A DNA stretch of 64,000 bases, taken from NCBI RefSeq assembly GCF_015560805.1, contig NZ_JADMSO010000003.1, forward strand, positions 124,001-188,000, read 5' to 3'. This document shows positions 26,183-34,262 of this stretch, piece after piece. Source of the stretch: Mediterraneibacter glycyrrhizinilyticus. GTDB lineage: Bacteria; Bacillota; Clostridia; Lachnospirales; Lachnospiraceae. The first letter of the stretch is position 1. Every line of letters starts with the position of its first letter. Both the position numbers and the translations under genes were made by a program. The notes under the pieces are model-generated. The model was given only the letters and a program-made list of their open reading frames with translations. It made no database searches and was not told the origin of the DNA.

Positions 26183-26200
26183 AAACGGAGGATGCAGGAG

Positions 26201-26380
26201 ATGGCAGAAAAAGGGAGAGCCGGTCATACGGTTCTGAAAGAACTCAGGGAAAAACATCCGGTTTTTATGCAGTTCCTTTTATTTTTCATTGTATGTAACG
26301 GTGTGACAGTGCTGCAGCTGATCTTGATGCCGGTACTGAAATATATATTTGGAATGACGGATCTGGATAGAATCCATTAA
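26201..26380 (+). pseudogene. Truncated GtrA-family membrane protein
   Basis: 59 aa. FMQFLLFFIVCNGVTVLQLI and LMPVLKYIFGMTDL match the first one to two helices of GtrA-like proteins of Clostridia (about 130-180 aa, four helices), then the frame ends. ATG 26201 has GGAGG 9 nt upstream. Full GtrA proteins help move lipid-linked sugars. This fragment lacks the other helices. It stands between GH43 and the ABC exporter promoter. Confidence 0.5.
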
Positions 26381-26387
26381 AAATCAG

Positions 26388-26451
26388 TTGACAAACAGAT
26401 GCCCCTCTTATATTATTGTACTAAAAGAATAGTACAGTAATGGAGGGGCAT
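26388..26451 (+). promoter_or_regulatory. ABC-exporter promoter with nested inverted repeats
   Basis: TTGACA (26388-26393), 17 bp, TATTAT (26411-26416). Just downstream is TGTACT-N8-AGTACA (26417-26436), similar to operators of YtrA-type GntR repressors. An outer repeat pairs ATGCCCCTC (26399-26407, in the spacer) with GAGGGGCAT (26443-26451), which contains the SD. Confidence 0.6.
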
Positions 26452-26453
26452 TT

Positions 26454-27152
26454 ATGTTAGAGATAAGAAATCTGAGAAAATCATATGGCAGGAATCTGGC
26501 AGTGGATGAAGTCAGTTTTTTTGTGCCTGACGGACAGATCGGAATCCTGTTGGGACCGAACGGAGCCGGGAAGTCGACGATCATCAAGAGTATTGCAGGA
26601 CTGCTCCGTTATCAGGGGCAGATCGGGATCCAGGAGATTCCGGCAAGACAGTTGGAGGCAAAGCGGATTTTCGGATATGTGCCGGAGATTCCGGCAATGT
26701 TTGAAGCACTGACGGTGCGGGAACATATCGAGTATATCCGGAAAGCATATGCCAGTTCGATCACAGACGAGGAAGTGGAAGCGCTTCTGGAACGTTTTGA
26801 ACTTAAAGACAAGCAGGACAAGCTCGGAAATGAACTTTCCAAAGGAATGATGCAGAAAGTCAGTATCTGCTGCGCGCTGGCGATCCGACCGAAAGTGATC
26901 CTGCTGGATGAACCGATGGTCGGTCTGGATCCGCGTGCGATCAAGGAATTAAAAGAGACCGTGCGCGAATTGCGGGATCAGGGAGTGACTGTGCTGATCA
27001 GTACCCATATGCTGGAGATGGTGGAAGATCTGTGGGATGTGATGTTTGTGATGGAAAAGGGGAAGATCATCGGTTCCTACCGCAAATCAGAAGCAGGCGA
27101 GAAAGATCTCGATGATCTGTTCTTTGAGATGACAGGCGGTGATGAGAAATGA
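26454..27152 (+). CDS. ABC exporter ATP-binding protein
   Basis: 232 aa. Walker A is GPNGAGKST (about 36-44), the signature ELSKGMMQKV, Walker B VILLDEPMVGLDPR, and the switch His ISTHMLE. This ABC-2-like subfamily drives export or self-protection systems. Its stop overlaps the permease ATG (ATGA). The promoter carries a YtrA-like operator although no YtrA regulator is encoded next to it. The substrate is unknown. Confidence 0.9.
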   Translation: MLEIRNLRKSYGRNLAVDEVSFFVPDGQIGILLGPNGAGKSTIIKSIAGLLRYQGQIGIQEIPARQLEAKRIFGYVPEIPAMFEALTVREHIEYIRKAYASSITDEEVEALLERFELKDKQDKLGNELSKGMMQKVSICCALAIRPKVILLDEPMVGLDPRAIKELKETVRELRDQGVTVLISTHMLEMVEDLWDVMFVMEKGKIIGSYRKSEAGEKDLDDLFFEMTGGDEK

Positions 27153-28726
27153 AAGCATTGTTGTATGTGACAAAACGAAGTCTGATGAATAACCTGAAGC
27201 GTGCGGTGAGAAAACCGGCAACATTATTTCTGATCCTGTTTTGTATCGGATATGCGATTTTTCTGATCCAGATCGGAATCACGGCGGCGAGAAAACTGCG
27301 GTTTGATTCAGCAAAAGGATTGGTTGTTCTTGTGACGATCTGGGCTCTTTATGTATTTTTTGCCGATTTTTTAAGTTATGCATCGAAAAAAGGGGTTTTG
27401 TTTAAAAAAGGACAGACACATTTTGTCTTCCCGGCTCCGATCAGTCCGAAACTGGTTCTCGTATACAGTGCCTGGATGAACTATATTTTTTCCGTTGGAG
27501 TGAACTTGCTGTTTGCGATCGCGGGCGCGACGGTATTTGGTGTGGCATGGTGGAAAATGGTACTGTTTTTCTTCCTGGGGTGCGGACTTGAGATCGTTCT
27601 GGAATGCAGTACGATGGTGATCCTTTACACAAACGAACAGATTCCGGCGAAAGTATTAAAGGGAATCTGTATAGGGATCAAAGTGTTTTTGATCGGGATC
27701 ACTCTGCTGATCGTATATTATTTTTGGAAAAATGGGATCACTCTGGAGACGGTGTTTGCATTTTTTGACTGGAAGATTCTTCAGATCATTCCGGTCGTTG
27801 GATGGAATATCGCATTGTACCGACTGCTTCTTTTAGGACCGACTATGCTGAATGCGATCTGCTCCGTGCTTTATATCGGATGCGCGGTAATTTTATTCGC
27901 GGCGGCATTTCGTATGAAATGCGGCGGCGGTTATTATGAGGAAGCGGCGAAATTTGCCGATGATTATGCCGAGATGCGCAAGCGCAGCAAAAACGGCGAA
28001 ATGGTCATGGGAATTGGAAAGAAAAAACGGAAATTCCGAAAAGTAGAGGGTGAATTTTCGGCTCATGGGGCAAGAGCCGTATTTTACCGCCAGCTTTTGG
28101 AATATAAAAAAGAAAAGTATTTTATTTTCTCGAAGATGACACTGACCAGTTTATTTCTGGCGGCGATCATGTCTTTTGTGATGCGGAGCGCTGCACAAAA
28201 GACCGGTCATCCGGAATTGTTTTTGCTTGGAGTACTTGCTTATGTGACGCTGTGTATGACCGGGTATCTCGGAAAATGGGAGACGGAATTGAAAAATCCA
28301 TATCTTTTCCTGATCCCGGACAGCCCGTTTAAGAAAATCTGGTATGCGACGTTGATGGAACATGTGAAAGCGCTGGCGGATGGGATCCTGATCTGTGTGC
28401 CGGTGGGATTCGTGTGGGGGATCCGGCCGGTCTATGTCGTGCAGTGTATTCTGATCTATACGGTGCTTCAGGCGAACAAACTGTATCTGAAAGTGATCGC
28501 ACAGTGGATGGTTGGCGAACTGCTCGGGAAAACCGGACAGGAACTGATCCGCGGTCTGATGCAGATGGTGATCCTTGGTCTGGGAGCAGGAATCGCGGTG
28601 CTTGTCGGACTTTTGATCGATCCGGATCTGGTCTTTCCGATTCTTCTTATATATAGTCTGATCGTGACAACTCTGGTCGGGCTTCTTGCGGCAATCCGAT
28701 TTGACTCGATGGAACAGATGGTGTAA
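27149..28726 (+). CDS. ABC exporter membrane protein
   Basis: 525 aa with about 12 hydrophobic segments in two halves, separated by a charged loop (about 270-310, RKRSKNGEMVMGIGKKKRK). It fits the family annotated as putative ABC exporter. Early helices include ATLFLILFCIGYAIFLIQIG; late ones include ILGLGAGIAVLVGLL and LIYSLIVTTLVGLLAAI. ATGA overlap with the ATPase gene shows a two-gene transporter. The cargo is unknown; lantibiotic or drug export are possible but unsupported. Confidence 0.85.
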   Translation: MKALLYVTKRSLMNNLKRAVRKPATLFLILFCIGYAIFLIQIGITAARKLRFDSAKGLVVLVTIWALYVFFADFLSYASKKGVLFKKGQTHFVFPAPISPKLVLVYSAWMNYIFSVGVNLLFAIAGATVFGVAWWKMVLFFFLGCGLEIVLECSTMVILYTNEQIPAKVLKGICIGIKVFLIGITLLIVYYFWKNGITLETVFAFFDWKILQIIPVVGWNIALYRLLLLGPTMLNAICSVLYIGCAVILFAAAFRMKCGGGYYEEAAKFADDYAEMRKRSKNGEMVMGIGKKKRKFRKVEGEFSAHGARAVFYRQLLEYKKEKYFIFSKMTLTSLFLAAIMSFVMRSAAQKTGHPELFLLGVLAYVTLCMTGYLGKWETELKNPYLFLIPDSPFKKIWYATLMEHVKALADGILICVPVGFVWGIRPVYVVQCILIYTVLQANKLYLKVIAQWMVGELLGKTGQELIRGLMQMVILGLGAGIAVLVGLLIDPDLVFPILLIYSLIVTTLVGLLAAIRFDSMEQMV

Positions 28727-28766
28727 AATATATTTCACCAGAGACAATCCGAGGAGGTAGAAGACA

Positions 28767-29243
28767 ATGCTGAATGAAGATTATGTAACCGTTGAAATAG
28801 GAAAAGCAAAACATATTGCACTGGTAGCACATGACGGGAAGAAAAAAGAACTGGTAGAGTGGTGTGACCGGAATAAAGAGATACTGAAAAGTCACTTCCT
28901 CTGCGGAACAGGAACGACAGCGCGGTTGATCTCAGAGAAGACCGGACTTCCGGTCAAAGGATACTGCAGCGGTCCGCTTGGCGGAGATCAGCAGATTGGT
29001 GCGAAGATCGTGGAGGGACAGATTGATTTTATGATCTTTTTGTGGGATCCGTTGGAAGCGCAGCCGCACGACCCCGATGTAAAAGCACTGCTTCGGATCG
29101 CAGTTGTTTATGACATTCCGATCGCAAATAATCTTGCAACTGCAGATTTTATGCTGAATTCAAGATTTATGTCCGAGGAATACAGCAGACGGATCCAGAA
29201 TTTTAACAAGACGGTGAACGACCGTGTGGAACAGATGAAATAG
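28767..29243 (+). CDS. mgsA: Methylglyoxal synthase
   Basis: 158 aa. It converts dihydroxyacetone phosphate to methylglyoxal plus phosphate, a bypass of lower glycolysis. The family core is visible: IALVAHDGKKKELV, then HFLCGTGTTARLI, GPLGGDQQIGAKI with the catalytic Asp, and FLWDPLEAQPHDPDVKALLR. SD GAGGAGGTAG precedes the ATG. It is a single gene with a strong terminator. The complete lower-glycolysis block occurs about 10 kb away. Confidence 0.96.
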   Translation: MLNEDYVTVEIGKAKHIALVAHDGKKKELVEWCDRNKEILKSHFLCGTGTTARLISEKTGLPVKGYCSGPLGGDQQIGAKIVEGQIDFMIFLWDPLEAQPHDPDVKALLRIAVVYDIPIANNLATADFMLNSRFMSEEYSRRIQNFNKTVNDRVEQMK

Positions 29244-29256
29244 CAGACAGGGAAAC

Positions 29257-29312
29257 AGCATCGCAGAAGATCGATCTGGAATGATTTTGATCGGTTCTGT
29301 GATGCTTTTTTC
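29257..29312 (+). terminator. Intrinsic terminator after mgsA
   Basis: AGCATCGCAGAAGATC pairs with GATCGGTTCTGTGATGCT, followed by TTTTTT. Confidence 0.85.
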
Positions 29313-29465
29313 TTGCGGAGCCGGAGGAGGTTATGATATGATATACATAACCCGCAAGGATCCGGCGGGGTCGGCATGGCGGTTCCGCCAGCATAACAAG
29401 TCAAAGTTTCTTAAGATTCCTGTTTGTCCGGGTTCCGGAACATTCCAGAATGAAAGAAAATAAGG

Positions 29466-29521
29466 TTGACATTTGCAGTGAAGTATAATACTATTACATT
29501 CAGGAAACGAACAACTGTTCG
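29466..29521 (+). promoter_or_regulatory. recA promoter and LexA (SOS) box
   Basis: TTGACA (29466-29471), 17 bp, TACTAT (29489-29494). CGAACAACTGTTCG (29508-29521) fits the Gram-positive LexA consensus CGAAC-N4-GTTCG perfectly and covers the likely start of transcription. Confidence 0.88.
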
Positions 29522-29539
29522 TGTAAAAGGAGAGCAATT

Positions 29540-30712
29540 ATGGCGAATACAAGTGAAGAAAAGAAGAAAACGCTGGGTGTAGCGAATACAAGTGAAGAGA
29601 AGAAGAAAGCGCTGGATGCAGCGATCGCAAAATTAGAGAAAGACTTCGGAAAGGGAGCCGTGATGAAGCTCGGGGAGTCGGGAGCACATGTGAATGTGGA
29701 GACTGTGCCGACCGGATGTCTGAGTCTGGATCTTGCGCTGGGATTGGGCGGTGTTCCGAAAGGACGTGTGATCGAAGTATACGGACCGGAATCCAGTGGT
29801 AAGACGACGATCGCCCTGCATATGATCGCGGAGGTACAGAAGCGCGGCGGTATTGCGGGATTTGTGGATGCAGAGCATGCGTTGGATCCTGTATATGCGA
29901 AGAATATCGGTGTGGATATCGACGAACTTTATATCTCACAGCCGGACAGTGGGGATCAGGCGCTTGAGATTGCAGAGACGATGGTGCGCTCCGGCGCGAT
30001 CGATATCATCGTGATCGACTCCGTTGCAGCGCTTGTGCCAAAGCAGGAGATCGAGGGGGATATGGGAGACAGCCATGTGGGTCTGCAGGCAAGACTGATG
30101 TCGCAGGCGCTCCGTAAACTGACGCCGGTCATCAGCAAGTCTAATTGTATTGTGATCTTTATCAACCAGCTTCGGGAGAAAGTCGGCGTAATGTTCGGAA
30201 GTCCGGAGACGACGACCGGAGGACGCGCGCTGAAGTTCTACGCTTCCGTGCGTATGGATGTGCGCAGGATCGAGACATTGAAACAGAGTGGCGAGATGGT
30301 TGGAAACCGTACAAGGATCAAGATCGTAAAGAACAAGATCGCGCCGCCGTTTAAAGAGGCGGAATTTGATATCATGTTCGGAAAAGGCGTTTCAAAATCC
30401 GGAGATATCCTGGATCTTGCATCAGGGATCGATGTAGTAAAGAAGAGTGGTTCCTGGTACGCATATGAGGGAGAAAAGATCGGACAGGGACGGGAGAATG
30501 CAAAGAGCTACCTCGAATCCCATCCGGAGATGATGGATGAGATCGAGCAGAAAGTTCGCGCACATTATCATCTCGGAGAAGAGTACCGGGAAAAAGAAAG
30601 TGCAGATGATCTGAAACTGACAGCAAAAGCAGATTCGAAATCAGCCGACAAATCATCGGATAAGGCAGACGCACAGAATGGAAAAACGGCAGATAAGACG
30701 GAGCAGGCATAA
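29540..30712 (+). CDS. recA: Recombinase RecA
   Basis: 390 aa. The ATPase core has Walker A GPESSGKT, Walker [13 protein letters not shown] and the DNA-binding loops ([16 protein letters not shown]). The C-terminus is a Lys/Asp/Ser-rich low-complexity tail. Unusually, the N-terminus carries a tandem duplication of 13 residues: [13 protein letters not shown] then [13 protein letters not shown], encoded by near-identical 39-bp repeats (29543-29581 and 29582-29620). RecA drives strand exchange and LexA self-cleavage. SD AAAGGAG precedes the ATG, and a LexA box controls it. recX follows after 1 nt. Confidence 0.97.
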   Translation: MANTSEEKKKTLGVANTSEEKKKALDAAIAKLEKDFGKGAVMKLGESGAHVNVETVPTGCLSLDLALGLGGVPKGRVIEVYGPESSGKTTIALHMIAEVQKRGGIAGFVDAEHALDPVYAKNIGVDIDELYISQPDSGDQALEIAETMVRSGAIDIIVIDSVAALVPKQEIEGDMGDSHVGLQARLMSQALRKLTPVISKSNCIVIFINQLREKVGVMFGSPETTTGGRALKFYASVRMDVRRIETLKQSGEMVGNRTRIKIVKNKIAPPFKEAEFDIMFGKGVSKSGDILDLASGIDVVKKSGSWYAYEGEKIGQGRENAKSYLESHPEMMDEIEQKVRAHYHLGEEYREKESADDLKLTAKADSKSADKSSDKADAQNGKTADKTEQA

Positions 30713-30713
30713 G

Positions 30714-31328
30714 ATGCTTGTGACAAAAGTGGAGCCAGTGACAAAGACAAAGTACCGCGTGGAACTGGATCAGCAGTTTGCATTCGTTCTCTATAAAGGG
30801 GAATTGGCGAAATTTAGCATTCGGGAAATGGAAGAAATACCGGAAGAACAGTACGAGAAGATCCGGACTGAAGTGATCCTGAAACGTGCCAAGCTTCGTG
30901 CAATGCACCTTTTGACTGATATGGCGCGGACAGAGCGGGGACTGCGCGAAAAGCTGAAGCAGGGGATGTATCCGGAGGATCTGATCGATGCGGCGATCGA
31001 CTATGTGAAGTCCTTTGGATATCTGGATGACGACTGTTATGCGGAACAGTTTGTCGAGTCAAGAAAAGGAACCAAAAGTAAAAAAGAGATCCGTGCGCTT
31101 CTGCTTCAAAAAGGCATTTGCGCAGAGAAAATCGATCAGGCACTGGAAAAATGCTGGCAGGAAGAGGATTCGACAGAGGCGATCCGTGCACTGATCCGTA
31201 AAAAAAGAGTGGATCTTTCACAGGCGTCAGACCTGGAAATACAGCGTTTATACGGCTTTTTCGGGCGCAAAGGATTCCGTTTTGAGGACGTCCGTCAAGT
31301 AATACAAAATTATAATGAGAATGCTTGA
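30714..31328 (+). CDS. recX: Regulatory protein RecX
   Basis: A 204-aa helical protein that modulates RecA filaments. Typical segments: RAMHLLTDMARTERGLREKL, VKSFGYLDDDCYAEQFV, KKEIRALLLQKGI and the C-terminal LYGFFGRKGFRFEDVRQVI. ATG 30714 is 1 nt after the recA stop; an upstream in-frame reading overlaps recA and has no SD. The stop TGA lies within the -35 box of the rny promoter. Confidence 0.93.
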   Translation: MLVTKVEPVTKTKYRVELDQQFAFVLYKGELAKFSIREMEEIPEEQYEKIRTEVILKRAKLRAMHLLTDMARTERGLREKLKQGMYPEDLIDAAIDYVKSFGYLDDDCYAEQFVESRKGTKSKKEIRALLLQKGICAEKIDQALEKCWQEEDSTEAIRALIRKKRVDLSQASDLEIQRLYGFFGRKGFRFEDVRQVIQNYNENA

Positions 31329-31353
31329 CATCGTTGTGAAAACAGTATAAAAT
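31325..31353 (+). promoter_or_regulatory. rny promoter
   Basis: TTGACA (31325-31330), 17 bp, TAAAAT (31348-31353). The -35 overlaps the recX stop codon. Confidence 0.7.
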
Positions 31354-31410
31354 TTAACTGTTGTATTTATGTAAGAATGTACAATGAAAATTGAATAAGG
31401 AGGTGCTCCT

Positions 31411-32961
31411 GTGCCGATAATGTACATCGTTATTGCTGTGGCCCTCGCGTTGATCGTTGGTGTTGTTACTCGCTTTGTTACGATTTCCAATTTGAAGAAG
31501 AATGCGGAATCAAAGATCGGGAATGCGGAAGCAAAGGCAAGAGAGATTATTGATGATGCCGTAAAGACTGCTGAGACGACGAAAAAGGAAGCTCTGCTGG
31601 AAGTGAAAGAAGAGTCGATCAAGACGAAGAATGAACTTGAGCGGGAATCCAGAGAACGTCGTTCGGAATTGCAACGCTATGAAAAAAGAGTGCTGGCGAA
31701 AGAAGAGACTGTTGATAAACGGTCTGAGGCGATCGAGCAGCGTGAAGCTAAGTTCACAGCAAAGGAAGAGCAACTGAGACATCGCGAAGAAAAAGTGGAA
31801 GAGCTCAGTCAAAAAAGGTTACAGGAACTGGAACGAATCTCAGGTCTTACCTCCGAACAGGCAAAAGAATATCTGTTGAAAACTGTTGAAGATGATGTGA
31901 AGCATGACACAGCCAAGATGGTAAGAGAACTGGAAGCACAGGCAAAGGAAGAAGCGGACAAAAAAGCGAAAGAATACGTCGTGAACGCAATCCAGAGATG
32001 TGCTGCCGACCATGTGGCAGAGACTACGATTTCCGTAGTACAGCTTCCGAGCGACGAGATGAAAGGAAGAATCATCGGAAGAGAGGGACGGAATATCCGG
32101 ACCCTGGAGACACTGACAGGTGTAGAGTTGATCATTGACGATACGCCGGAAGCAGTTGTACTTTCCGGATTTGATCCGATCCGCAGGGAAGTTGCTAGGA
32201 TTGCCCTCGAGCGTCTGATCGTAGATGGAAGAATCCATCCGGCCAGAATCGAGGAGATGGTTGAGAAAGCGCAGAAAGAAGTCGAGACGATGATCCGGGA
32301 AGAGGGAGAAGCGGCAGCACTTGAAGTTGGTGTTCCGGGAATCCATCCGGAGTTGATCCGTCTGCTTGGACGTATGAAATTCAGAACAAGCTATGGGCAG
32401 AATGCATTGAAGCATTCTGTGGAAGTGGCGCAGCTTTCCGGTTTGCTTGCCGGAGAGATCGGGCTGGATGTCCGTATGGCGAAACGTGCGGGACTTCTCC
32501 ATGATATTGGAAAATCCATCGATCATGATGTAGAGGGATCCCATATTCAGATCGGATCGGATCTTTGCAGAAAATACAAAGAATCCCCGATCGTGATCAA
32601 TGCAGTAGAGTCGCATCACGGCGACGTGGAGCCGGAGACATTGATCGCCTGTGTTGTACAGGCAGCTGACACGATTTCGGCAGCGCGTCCGGGTGCGAGA
32701 AGAGAGACCATCGAAACATATACAAACAGATTAAAACAGTTAGAAGAGATCAGCAACCAGTTTAAGGGCGTTGATAAGTCTTTTGCTATTCAGGCAGGTA
32801 GAGAGATTCGAGTAATGGTAGTTCCGGAACAGGTATCTGATGATGATATGGTACTTATGGCGAGAAATATTGCAAAGCAGATCGAATTTGAGTTGGAATA
32901 TCCAGGACAGATCAAAGTCAATGTGATTCGTGAATCACGAGTTTCAGATTATGCCAAGTAA
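31411..32961 (+). CDS. rny: Ribonuclease Y
   Basis: 516 aa, membrane-bound endoribonuclease that starts mRNA decay. One N-terminal anchor (about 4-24) is followed by a long coiled coil (about 28-190), a KH domain (about 205-270, [15 protein letters not shown]) and an HD domain (about 330-425) with [17 protein letters not shown] and [10 protein letters not shown]. The start is GTG 31411. The SD AGGAG forms a possible small hairpin with CTCCT directly after it. It is monocistronic, with its own promoter and terminator. Confidence 0.96.
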   Translation: MPIMYIVIAVALALIVGVVTRFVTISNLKKNAESKIGNAEAKAREIIDDAVKTAETTKKEALLEVKEESIKTKNELERESRERRSELQRYEKRVLAKEETVDKRSEAIEQREAKFTAKEEQLRHREEKVEELSQKRLQELERISGLTSEQAKEYLLKTVEDDVKHDTAKMVRELEAQAKEEADKKAKEYVVNAIQRCAADHVAETTISVVQLPSDEMKGRIIGREGRNIRTLETLTGVELIIDDTPEAVVLSGFDPIRREVARIALERLIVDGRIHPARIEEMVEKAQKEVETMIREEGEAAALEVGVPGIHPELIRLLGRMKFRTSYGQNALKHSVEVAQLSGLLAGEIGLDVRMAKRAGLLHDIGKSIDHDVEGSHIQIGSDLCRKYKESPIVINAVESHHGDVEPETLIACVVQAADTISAARPGARRETIETYTNRLKQLEEISNQFKGVDKSFAIQAGREIRVMVVPEQVSDDDMVLMARNIAKQIEFELEYPGQIKVNVIRESRVSDYAK

Positions 32962-32989
32962 GTAGATCAGACCGGTTTTTAAATGTATG

Positions 32990-33018
32990 ACCCTTGTCCG
33001 TTTCGGACAAGGGTTTTT
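32990..33018 (+). terminator. Intrinsic terminator after rny
   Basis: ACCCTTGTCC, short loop, GGACAAGGGT, then TTTT. Confidence 0.88.
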
Positions 33019-33049
33019 CTGTGGAAAAATGAGAAAAAGGAGAAGAGAC

Positions 33050-33589
33050 ATGAGTGAAAATATAAAGCGGATCAACCGTGAGCTGAAATTTAAAGGCTCT
33101 ATTTTGGAATTTTATCAGGATACGATGGAAATCAACGGGGATCACACCGCAGTATGGGATTTTATCCATCACAAGGGGGCTGCAGCGGTAGTTCCGGTAC
33201 TGGAAGACGGGCGGATCCTGATGGTGCGTCAGTACCGCAATGCACTGGAGCGCGAGACGTTAGAAATACCGGCCGGAGCGCTGGATGCGGCGGACGAGCC
33301 GGGGATTGTCTGTGCGATGCGGGAGCTGGAAGAGGAAACGGGATACCGTGACGACACATTGGAACATCTGATCACTTTGCGTACGACGGTGGCGTTCTGC
33401 GACGAGCGGATCGAAGTGTTTGTGGCGAGAAATCTGACACCGTCCAAACAGCATCTGGATGAAGATGAGTTTATTGAGCTGAAAGCATATACGATGGAGG
33501 AATTAAAACAGAAAATTTTCTCAAAGGAAATCGAGGATTCCAAGACTGTTGCGGCATTGATGGCATATGCCGTGAAATACGGCTGCTGA
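33050..33589 (+). CDS. NUDIX hydrolase, ADP-ribose pyrophosphatase type
   Basis: 179 aa. The Nudix box GALDAADEP...AMRELEEETGY (about 80-104) has the REUxEExGU core; the Gly-to-Glu spacing looks one residue longer than the strict consensus. ILMVRQYRNALERETLEIPA is typical of ADP-ribose pyrophosphatases, which cut ADP-ribose to AMP and ribose-5-phosphate. ATG 33050 has AAAGGAG upstream, and the start lies just after the rny terminator. The nudF-spoIIM order is also found in Bacillus, supporting an NudF-like assignment. Confidence 0.9.
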   Translation: MSENIKRINRELKFKGSILEFYQDTMEINGDHTAVWDFIHHKGAAAVVPVLEDGRILMVRQYRNALERETLEIPAGALDAADEPGIVCAMRELEEETGYRDDTLEHLITLRTTVAFCDERIEVFVARNLTPSKQHLDEDEFIELKAYTMEELKQKIFSKEIEDSKTVAALMAYAVKYGC

Positions 33590-33647
33590 TTCCGTATAAA
33601 TAGGAGTAAGCCGGCATATATTGAACTATCAGAGGGGAGGAATGCCG

Positions 33648-34181
33648 GTGAAGACATTTCGAACGAGAAAGCAGATGTTTGCTCTTTTTATGCCGGGCTT
33701 TCTGTGTGGGATCTTATATGTGAATTTTGCATTAAAACAATATATGACCGATATGGGAATCTTTAACCTGCAATTTCTGGAACAGTATACAGGGACAGAG
33801 TTTGTGGCAAAAGAATATTTACTATATCTGACGGGAATCCGGCTGCTTCCATTTGGAATACTGACCGGACTGGTGCTGACGCGTATGCGCAGGATCATCT
33901 CGTTTGTATTTCTTGCATGGACGGGCTTTTCTTTAGGGACTCTGCTGACGATGGCAGTATTCTATATGGGTTTGAAAGGGATTGTTTTTTGTATAGCTGG
34001 GATCTTTCCGCAGTTTTTGTTTTATATTCCGGCATATGTGGTCGTGCTGTGGTACGGGATGACTTATCCCCAGAGTCGGTGGAATCACCAGAAAACGATA
34101 TTTGTGATCGGAATGATGTTGACGGGACTGATTTTGGAAGCATACGTGAACCCGGTGTTTGTAAAGATGATTTTTTCATAA
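33648..34181 (+). CDS. spoIIM: Stage II sporulation protein M-like membrane protein
   Basis: 177 aa with about five membrane helices and the DUF95/SpoIIM pattern: early FMPGFLCGILYVNF, central GLVLTRMRRIISFVFLAWTG and GLKGIVFCIAGIFPQF, and last TIFVIGMMLTGLILEAYVNP. SpoIIM with SpoIID and SpoIIP remodels peptidoglycan during engulfment in spore formers. GTG 33648 is chosen because GGGGAGG lies 7 nt upstream; ATG 33642 would be only 1 nt from it. The position after nudix matches Bacillus synteny. Confidence 0.8.
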   Translation: MKTFRTRKQMFALFMPGFLCGILYVNFALKQYMTDMGIFNLQFLEQYTGTEFVAKEYLLYLTGIRLLPFGILTGLVLTRMRRIISFVFLAWTGFSLGTLLTMAVFYMGLKGIVFCIAGIFPQFLFYIPAYVVVLWYGMTYPQSRWNHQKTIFVIGMMLTGLILEAYVNPVFVKMIFS

Positions 34182-34195
34182 AGAGAGCGGAAAGC

Positions 34196-34262
34196 GGCAG
34201 AGTGCCGGAGAAAGAAGCGGGATAAAATCCCGGGACTTTACCGGCATTCTGCTATTTATTTT
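34196..34262. terminator. Bidirectional terminator between spoIIM and spoVB
   Basis: GCAGAGTGCCGG pairs with CCGGCATTCTGC around an inner CGGGAT/ATCCCG stem; T-rich sequence follows on the plus strand. Confidence 0.65.

Noticed and set aside
29281-29463. 60-codon frame between mgsA and recA
   Set aside because: It starts inside the mgsA terminator hairpin, lacks an SD and has no recognisable family pattern.
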